From an uncultured Alphaproteobacteria bacterium (GTDB lineage Bacteria > Pseudomonadota > Alphaproteobacteria > RF32 > CAG-239): DNA of 8,842 nucleotides. A model generated the notes under the pieces. It made no database searches, was not told where the DNA came from, and saw only the letters and a program-made list of their open reading frames with translations. Location of the stretch: positions 1 through 8,842 of the forward strand of contig USCF01000037.1 in the NCBI GenBank assembly GCA_900553115.1. Direction: 5' to 3'. The translations under genes and the position numbers were made by a program. Below are positions 4,871 to 8,842 of this stretch, piece after piece (within the stretch, counting starts at the first letter, position 1; each line of letters begins with the position of its first letter).

Positions 4871-6232
4871 TTATTGCACGTTTAACAAAATCTGGCGCAG
4901 CTCATCGGCGTTTTTGCCATAAATTTGCGGCATATAAAAATCGGAAACGCCGCTTTGCGCATAAGCCGGATTTGCCGAATAAAATTTATTAGATGCGGCT
5001 TCAATCAACTGCGGGCCGTTAGCCGTAACTTTTACTATATCCAGACCATGCTCATTTTTTCCGTTAGCAAAAATTCGGAAAGCGCCGCTCATGCCATAGA
5101 AGCCGTCAAGCGAAGTAATGGCTTCTTTCAAGTAATCTTTATCCTTGTGCGATAAGGCAGAAGACAAAGCCACGGCGTCATAAGCGAAAATACTGAGGTC
5201 ATTTGAACGTTGATTGAACATATCATAATATTTTTGCTTATAAATAGCCAAACGCGACATAGACATTATCGGATAAGCAGCCCCGTATAGCTCTGTTTCT
5301 TTGCTTAGGTTTGTGTTGCCCCAAACAGAAGTGCCTAAAAATAAAACTTCGGGCGCGGAAACATCATAATAGCTAAACATGGAGGTTATAGCTTTTAAGC
5401 GGTTTCCAAATTCCGGAACCAGTAAAGCGTCAAAATCCAAAGGTGCAATTTCTTCTTCTGTTTGTTCTTCTTTTTTGTCGTTAGGTTTTGTTTTTTGCTG
5501 CGAAGCCGCAACACGGGCCGAACCGGTTATTTGCGCCGCTAAATTAGTGAAGTCCATACTGTTTGGAGCATAGAAACCAACTTTAACAATAGATGCACCG
5601 TGCAGTTGGGCAGCGTTTATGGCCGCTTTAAGCATATTGATGCCACTTTGGCTATCCGGCAGCATAATAGCCAGTTTCATACGTCCTTGCGATACGGCAT
5701 AGCGGATAATGCGTTCAATTTGCTCTTCGTTTAACAAGCCCATAGTATAGACGCCATCTTGTAAAACATTGGGCGCGGTAGAAAAAGAAATTACCGGAAT
5801 GTCGGCGCTTTTAGCCGGCTCGGTAATAGCTGAAACTTCTTCACCCAACAGCGGGCCGACAATTAAGTCGCTTTTAGCGTTAACGGCGTTTTCAACAGCA
5901 ATGCGAGCGCCACTTGTTGTGCCTTTTGTATCATAGAATTGTACAACCAGATTGTTGTTATTGAGGTCGCCAATAGCCATCATGGCGGCGTTTTTCATAT
6001 TCTGCCCCGTATCGCTGACTTTACCGCTTAAAGGTAAAAGCATTGCGACTCGAAAACTATCGGAATTACCTAAATCAATGTGTGAATAATCAGTGGTTTC
6101 CACCATATTTTGCGGAATACTGTTTTGATAGTCAAAAGTTTGCTGTGGCATAGAGCCGGAATGCTGAAGCAAACTGCAGCCGGCAAGGGCAAACGATAAA
6201 AGTAGGGCGTTGATTTTTTTTAACACTTGCAT
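4871..6232 (-). CDS. LpoA/LppC-like periplasmic lipoprotein (penicillin-binding protein activator family)
   Basis: A 453-residue envelope lipoprotein. The N-terminus MQVLKK, a hydrophobic stretch and the lipobox LAGC predict signal peptidase II cleavage before Cys19. After a short linker, residues 60 to about 440 form a periplasmic-binding-protein type I domain: RVAMLLPLSGKVSDTGQNMKNAA at the start, DLIVGPLLG (122-130), and PVISFSTAPN (146-155). In E. coli LpoA, a C-terminal domain of this fold stimulates PBP1a; LpoA is about 680 residues with an N-terminal TPR part that is absent here. The neighbours rsmI and yraN also flank lpoA in E. coli, which supports the homology. A charged insert, QQKTKPNDKKEEQTEEE (about 245-261), interrupts the domain. 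The SD GAGG is 4 nt upstream. Its partner PBP, or even a PBP role, is not shown by sequence; amino-acid-like ligand binding is the alternative. Confidence 0.85.
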   Translation of the reverse strand: MQVLKKINALLLSFALAGCSLLQHSGSMPQQTFDYQNSIPQNMVETTDYSHIDLGNSDSFRVAMLLPLSGKVSDTGQNMKNAAMMAIGDLNNNNLVVQFYDTKGTTSGARIAVENAVNAKSDLIVGPLLGEEVSAITEPAKSADIPVISFSTAPNVLQDGVYTMGLLNEEQIERIIRYAVSQGRMKLAIMLPDSQSGINMLKAAINAAQLHGASIVKVGFYAPNSMDFTNLAAQITGSARVAASQQKTKPNDKKEEQTEEEIAPLDFDALLVPEFGNRLKAITSMFSYYDVSAPEVLFLGTSVWGNTNLSKETELYGAAYPIMSMSRLAIYKQKYYDMFNQRSNDLSIFAYDAVALSSALSHKDKDYLKEAITSLDGFYGMSGAFRIFANGKNEHGLDIVKVTANGPQLIEAASNKFYSANPAYAQSGVSDFYMPQIYGKNADELRQILLNVQ

Positions 6233-6300
6233 TTTTCCTCAAAATATAAAACAATATCTAAAGTAATAATGCTTAAACTTGTTTTTGTAAAGTGAATTTG

Positions 6301-7134
6301 ATGTTAAAAAGCGGTCTTTATTTGATTTCTACGCCAATCGGCAATTTGCAGGATATCTCTCAGCGGGCTTTAGATGTGTTAAACGAAGCTCCGATTGTTG
6401 CTTGTGAAGATACCAGAATGACGAAAAAACTTTTTTCGCTATTAGGTTTGCCGTTGCATAAAAAGTTTATTACCTATCAGGATCATAATGAAGAGCAGCA
6501 GGCACAGCAGCTGATTGATATAATTAACGAAGGCAATGTTATGGCTTTGGTCAGCGACGCCGGCGCGCCATTGATTTCGGACCCTGGCTACAAGCTGGTG
6601 AGTAAGTGCCGAGAGCAGGGAGTTTATGTTACGGCGGTTCCGGGGGCGTGCGCGGTTATCACGGCTCTTCAGCTATCCGGTTTGCCGACGAATCGCTTTT
6701 TATTTGCCGGATTTATTCCAAACAAAGACAAGGCGAGGGCGGATTTGTTTAATGAGCTGAAAAACATCAACACTACGCTGATTTTTTATGAAACGGCACC
6801 GCGTTTGTTAAAAACTTTGGAACAGGCGGCGGAGATTTTTGGCGGACGCAAAATTTCGGTTATCCGCGAGTTGACTAAAATGTATGAAGAAGTGCAGACG
6901 GGCAGTTTTGCTATGGTGCAAGCTCATTTTGAAGAAAACGAACCTAAAGGCGAATTTGTATTTATTGTTTCGCCGCCGGAAGAACCTCAATACTCAGTTG
7001 CCGATGTTCGTGAACTGTTGGCAAAACGCTTGCAGGAAACATCGCTGAAAACTGCGGTTAAAGAATTGTCAGAGCAATTCGGATTAAATAAAAATGAAGT
7101 ATACGCTTTGGCGTTAGAGTTGAAAAATGAATAA
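6301..7134 (+). CDS. rsmI: 16S rRNA (cytidine(1402)-2'-O)-methyltransferase RsmI
   Basis: RsmI uses S-adenosylmethionine to 2'-O-methylate C1402 of 16S rRNA in the decoding centre. The 277-residue product has the tetrapyrrole-methylase-fold motifs in order: STPIGNLQD (10-18), CEDTR (35-39), SDAGAPLISDPGY (85-97), VPGACA (113-118), FAGFIP (135-140), YETAPR and a C-terminal helical region. Length and motifs are normal. An in-frame GTG at 6292 would add three residues; I prefer the ATG at 6301 because an SD-like AAAGTGA sits at a workable distance before it and the protein then begins MLKSGLYLIS. The gene is divergent from the LpoA-like lipoprotein gene and overlaps yraN by 8 bp. The divergent gap of about 60 bp is AT-rich, with no promoter I would assign firmly. 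Confidence 0.96.
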   Translation: MLKSGLYLISTPIGNLQDISQRALDVLNEAPIVACEDTRMTKKLFSLLGLPLHKKFITYQDHNEEQQAQQLIDIINEGNVMALVSDAGAPLISDPGYKLVSKCREQGVYVTAVPGACAVITALQLSGLPTNRFLFAGFIPNKDKARADLFNELKNINTTLIFYETAPRLLKTLEQAAEIFGGRKISVIRELTKMYEEVQTGSFAMVQAHFEENEPKGEFVFIVSPPEEPQYSVADVRELLAKRLQETSLKTAVKELSEQFGLNKNEVYALALELKNE

Positions 7135-7483
7135 TTACCGCAGCGGTAAATGGGCGGAATTTTTAGCGCGTTTGTATTTGCGGCTGCATGGTTATCAGAT
7201 TGTGGCCAAAAATATTATTGTCGGACGCGGAACGACAGCCGGCGAGATAGATATTATTGCCTGTAAGCATAAATGTTTGGTTTTTGTTGAGGTAAAAAAG
7301 CGCCGCACTTTAGATGAAGCTGCATATGCTATTACGCTCAAACAAAGGCAGCGCCTTATTAAGGGTGCTGCGGTTTTTGTGGGCAATCGGCCACAATACA
7401 GCGGTTATGATATTCGCTTTGACGCCATGTTGATTAAGCTGCCGTTTTCGATAAGACACTTGCAAAACGCTTGGACCGCTTAA
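7127..7483 (+). CDS. yraN: YraN family protein (UPF0102), endonuclease-like fold
   Basis: A 118-residue member of the UPF0102/YraN family, which resembles PD-(D/E)XK nucleases and Holliday-junction resolvases but whose cellular role is not established. The N-terminal helix has GKWAEFLARLYLRLHGY (about 7-23). The nuclease-like core is GEIDII (39-44) followed by VFVEVKKRR (52-60), giving Glu40, Asp42, Glu55 and Lys57 as the putative metal/catalytic set. The later part, LKQRQRLIKGAAVFV, and YDIRFDAMLI complete the usual fold. All core acidic residues are intact. The ATG overlaps the end of rsmI by 8 bp and has only a weak SD, so translation is probably coupled to rsmI. Its stop codon is immediately followed by the stop codon of the opposite-strand glycosyltransferase gene. 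Confidence 0.94.
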   Translation: MNNYRSGKWAEFLARLYLRLHGYQIVAKNIIVGRGTTAGEIDIIACKHKCLVFVEVKKRRTLDEAAYAITLKQRQRLIKGAAVFVGNRPQYSGYDIRFDAMLIKLPFSIRHLQNAWTA

Positions 7484-8269
7484 TTACAAGCCGGTAAAAC
7501 GGGCAATTTTTTGCCCCATTGTTTGCGGCAAATGAGCAATGTTTATATGTTTTTGAATCAGCGAAGTATCATAGTCGGTTTTGGTGCGTAACTGGTAGCG
7601 CAGTTCAATTCCGGTGCCGGCGGTGTAATCGTTTTTAGGCAAAAAGCTTTTGACTTTGATAAACGGCGCTTGGTGATCTTGCAGCATTTGCACCGGATTG
7701 CGCAAAATATTTTCTTGTTTAAATGTACGAATATAGCTGTTGCCGATAAAGCCTTGTTCAGTTAAAAGCGGAGTTAACTCCATTTCACAATTATGCGCGT
7801 CATAAGCAAACGGAACGGAACGCCAAAATTTGTGGAATTGGGCGTTTTTTATCACATCTTGCGAGAAGGCCATACAATAGCTGTGGAGGTGAAAATGACT
7901 TTCATAGTCGGAAGTGGCGCTCCAAAAGTCATAGCCTTTGTGTTCCATGGAACGGAAAAAATCTTCTAAATTATATAAAGGACCATAGACACTGTCATTG
8001 CACAAAATCAATTCATCGTATTTTTCTAGTTTTTCCCAGCCTAATTTAGCAATCAGATATTGCCAACAGCCAAAATCTTTGAGCGGCATATACTGGGAAT
8101 AAAACATTTGGGTATACGGTGCGATTTTGAACAGTTCATCGGGCGGAAAACGTCCGTTACCCATAAAATATACCTCACTGATTTTGGATAGTTCTTTAAT
8201 TAAATAAACCACATAGTCTTGGATTTTGTTGTCTTTATCATAGCCGGCAAATAAACAAATACGACGCAT
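7484..8269 (-). CDS. Rhamnan synthesis F (RgpF)-like glycosyltransferase
   Basis: A 261-residue protein resembling the RgpF family (rhamnan synthesis protein F), enzymes thought to add sugars during assembly of rhamnose-rich polysaccharides, O-antigens or capsules. Supporting segments are the start RICLFAGYDKDNKIQDYVVYLIKEL (3-27) and DELILCNDSVYGPLYNLEDFF (85-105). The latter holds the NDS-GP motif common in this family. Next come GYDFWSATSDYES (112-124), HLHSYCMAFSQDVI (127-140) and a FWRS motif (148-151). There is no signal peptide or membrane segment, so it should act on the cytoplasmic face. Many RgpF proteins are longer or carry a second domain; this is a single domain. The SD AAGGAAG is well placed before the ATG. 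No other glycan genes are visible, so acceptor and sugar are unknown. It is divergent from an HxlR regulator. Confidence 0.85.
   Translation of the reverse strand: MRRICLFAGYDKDNKIQDYVVYLIKELSKISEVYFMGNGRFPPDELFKIAPYTQMFYSQYMPLKDFGCWQYLIAKLGWEKLEKYDELILCNDSVYGPLYNLEDFFRSMEHKGYDFWSATSDYESHFHLHSYCMAFSQDVIKNAQFHKFWRSVPFAYDAHNCEMELTPLLTEQGFIGNSYIRTFKQENILRNPVQMLQDHQAPFIKVKSFLPKNDYTAGTGIELRYQLRTKTDYDTSLIQKHINIAHLPQTMGQKIARFTGL
7501..7516. terminator. Perfect palindromic hairpin inside the 3' end of the glycosyltransferase gene
   Basis: GGGCAA-TTTT-TTGCCC, a perfect 6-bp stem with a 4-nt loop, lies 18 bp past the yraN stop and within codons near the C-terminus of the opposite gene. As the two genes leave no gap, this is the only hairpin near the junction that could stop transcription. 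Neither strand has a good T tract after it (the minus strand has only GTTTTACC), so termination would be weak or need help. Confidence 0.35.
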
Positions 8270-8431
8270 TTTATCTTCCTTTCAAATTGTGTGTGCATAA
8301 AGATAGTGGCAAAGAATCTGATTTAAAGTGAATTTAATAAAAATAAATCTGTGGTTGAGGTTGCAATAGGGCTTGAAAAATAAAATTTGGTATGTTAACT
8401 ATAAAAATGATGTGAATTTTGGAGAAAATAA
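8270..8431. other. Divergent intergenic region between glycosyltransferase and HxlR genes
   Basis: This 162-bp AT-rich gap must hold the promoters of both divergent genes and is the natural place for an HxlR operator. Good ribosome binding sites mark each end: AAGGAAG before the glycosyltransferase ATG, and GGAG (8421-8424) 7 nt before the hxlR ATG. I see no convincing -35/-10 pair and no strong inverted repeat; a TATAAA at 8400-8405 and TTGAAA at 8373-8378 are too far apart to form one promoter. Confidence 0.5.
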
Positions 8432-8773
8432 ATGATTGAAATGCCGGAAAATCTGGTGGAAATGGCCTTGAAAACTATGGGCGATCGCTGGAAAGTAATG
8501 ATTATTCAAGAATTAATGGACGGCACCAAACGCTTTGGCGAAATCAAAAAAGAGCTTGGCGATATAACGCAGAAGGTTTTGACTTCTAATTTGCGTGCGT
8601 TGGAAGAAAAAGGAATTTTAATCCGTACCGTATATGCGCAAATTCCGCCGAAAGTTGAATATACACTGACTAATTTGGGCTATAATTTGAAGCCGGTGCT
8701 TGATTCTATGCGCGCTTGGGCCGAAGAATATTATAACCAAAATATGAAACCTTTGTTGCCGGATATGGCCTAG
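8432..8773 (+). CDS. HxlR-family winged-helix transcriptional regulator
   Basis: A 113-residue single-domain DNA-binding protein of the HxlR family, which act as dimers and often control neighbouring or divergent genes. The family pattern is clear: ALKTMGDRWKVMIIQELMDGTKRFGEIKKEL (12-42), with the DRWK motif, then the recognition helix region ITQKVLTSNLRALEEKGIL (45-63), the wing RTVYAQIPPKVEYTLT (65-80) and LGYNLKPVLDSMRAWAEEY (82-100), the dimerisation helix. Many relatives have a conserved N-terminal Cys that senses electrophiles or oxidants; this protein has no cysteine at all, so such sensing is unlikely. The SD GGAG is 7 nt upstream, and a strong terminator follows 21 bp after the stop. 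The best candidate target is the divergent glycosyltransferase gene or itself; this is inferred from position only. Confidence 0.93.
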   Translation: MIEMPENLVEMALKTMGDRWKVMIIQELMDGTKRFGEIKKELGDITQKVLTSNLRALEEKGILIRTVYAQIPPKVEYTLTNLGYNLKPVLDSMRAWAEEYYNQNMKPLLPDMA

Positions 8774-8794
8774 GTTTATGATATTTGTAAAATT

Positions 8795-8821
8795 AAAAGA
8801 CCGCCTAATGGCGGTCTTTTT
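8795..8821 (+). terminator. Intrinsic terminator of the HxlR regulator gene
   Basis: An 11-bp perfect stem, AAAAGACCGCC (8795-8805) with GGCGGTCTTTT (8810-8820), a TAAT loop and a run of five T at the end. It lies just after the stop codon. The A tract on the left arm means it could also stop transcription arriving on the minus strand. Confidence 0.93.
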
Positions 8822-8842
8822 GTCAGTGATATAAATATAATT

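Noticed and set aside
6214..6221. A8 run in the signal-peptide codons of the LpoA-like gene as a phase-variation tract.
   Set aside because: It encodes the basic Lys-Lys expected before a signal peptide, is short, and nothing else suggests on/off switching.

Overview
The window looks like a chromosomal, mostly housekeeping segment of an AT-rich alphaproteobacterium. The best support is the 4.5S SRP RNA lying directly upstream of dnaX-ybaB-recR, a DnaX C-terminus of the type I associate with alphaproteobacteria, and an RgpF-type surface-glycan glycosyltransferase. The lineage is an inference; I cannot place it more finely. I saw no insertion sequence, CRISPR array, tRNA or phage gene.

Layout. 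(1) Positions 3-928, plus strand: two half-size chromate-transporter-family proteins whose genes overlap by 4 bp; the first is cut by the window edge. (2) Positions 989-2011, plus strand: a PfkB-family, adenosine-kinase-like sugar/nucleoside kinase. It converges on recR over a very strong bidirectional hairpin terminator at 2024-2062. (3) Positions 4811 down to 2061, minus strand: SRP RNA, dnaX (clamp-loader tau), ybaB and recR, tightly packed and probably one transcript. (4) Positions 4871-6232, minus strand: an LpoA/LppC-like periplasmic lipoprotein, divergent from rsmI and yraN (6301-7483, plus). The same three families cluster in E. coli (yraL, yraM, yraN). (5) Positions 7484-8269, minus strand: an RgpF-like glycosyltransferase whose stop codon directly abuts that of yraN. 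(6) Positions 8432-8773, plus strand: an HxlR-family regulator, divergent from the glycosyltransferase and closed by a strong terminator.

Functional themes. dnaX, ybaB and recR join replication, nucleoid and recombination-repair functions, with protein-targeting RNA at the head of the cluster. The lipoprotein and glycosyltransferase point to the envelope. RsmI modifies 16S rRNA.

Most interesting signal. Inside dnaX, exactly where the third domain of the clamp-loader ATPase ends, there is an A10 homopolymer. An SD-like AAGGA lies 3 nt before it, and a 12-bp stem-loop begins 8 nt after it. Both alternative frames reach a stop within five codons of the run. This is the architecture expected of a programmed frameshift or transcriptional-slippage site that would make a short, gamma-like DnaX of about 390 residues besides the 570-residue tau. 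To my knowledge the best-studied alphaproteobacterium, Caulobacter, makes its short DnaX form by ClpXP proteolysis, so a recoding route here would be notable.
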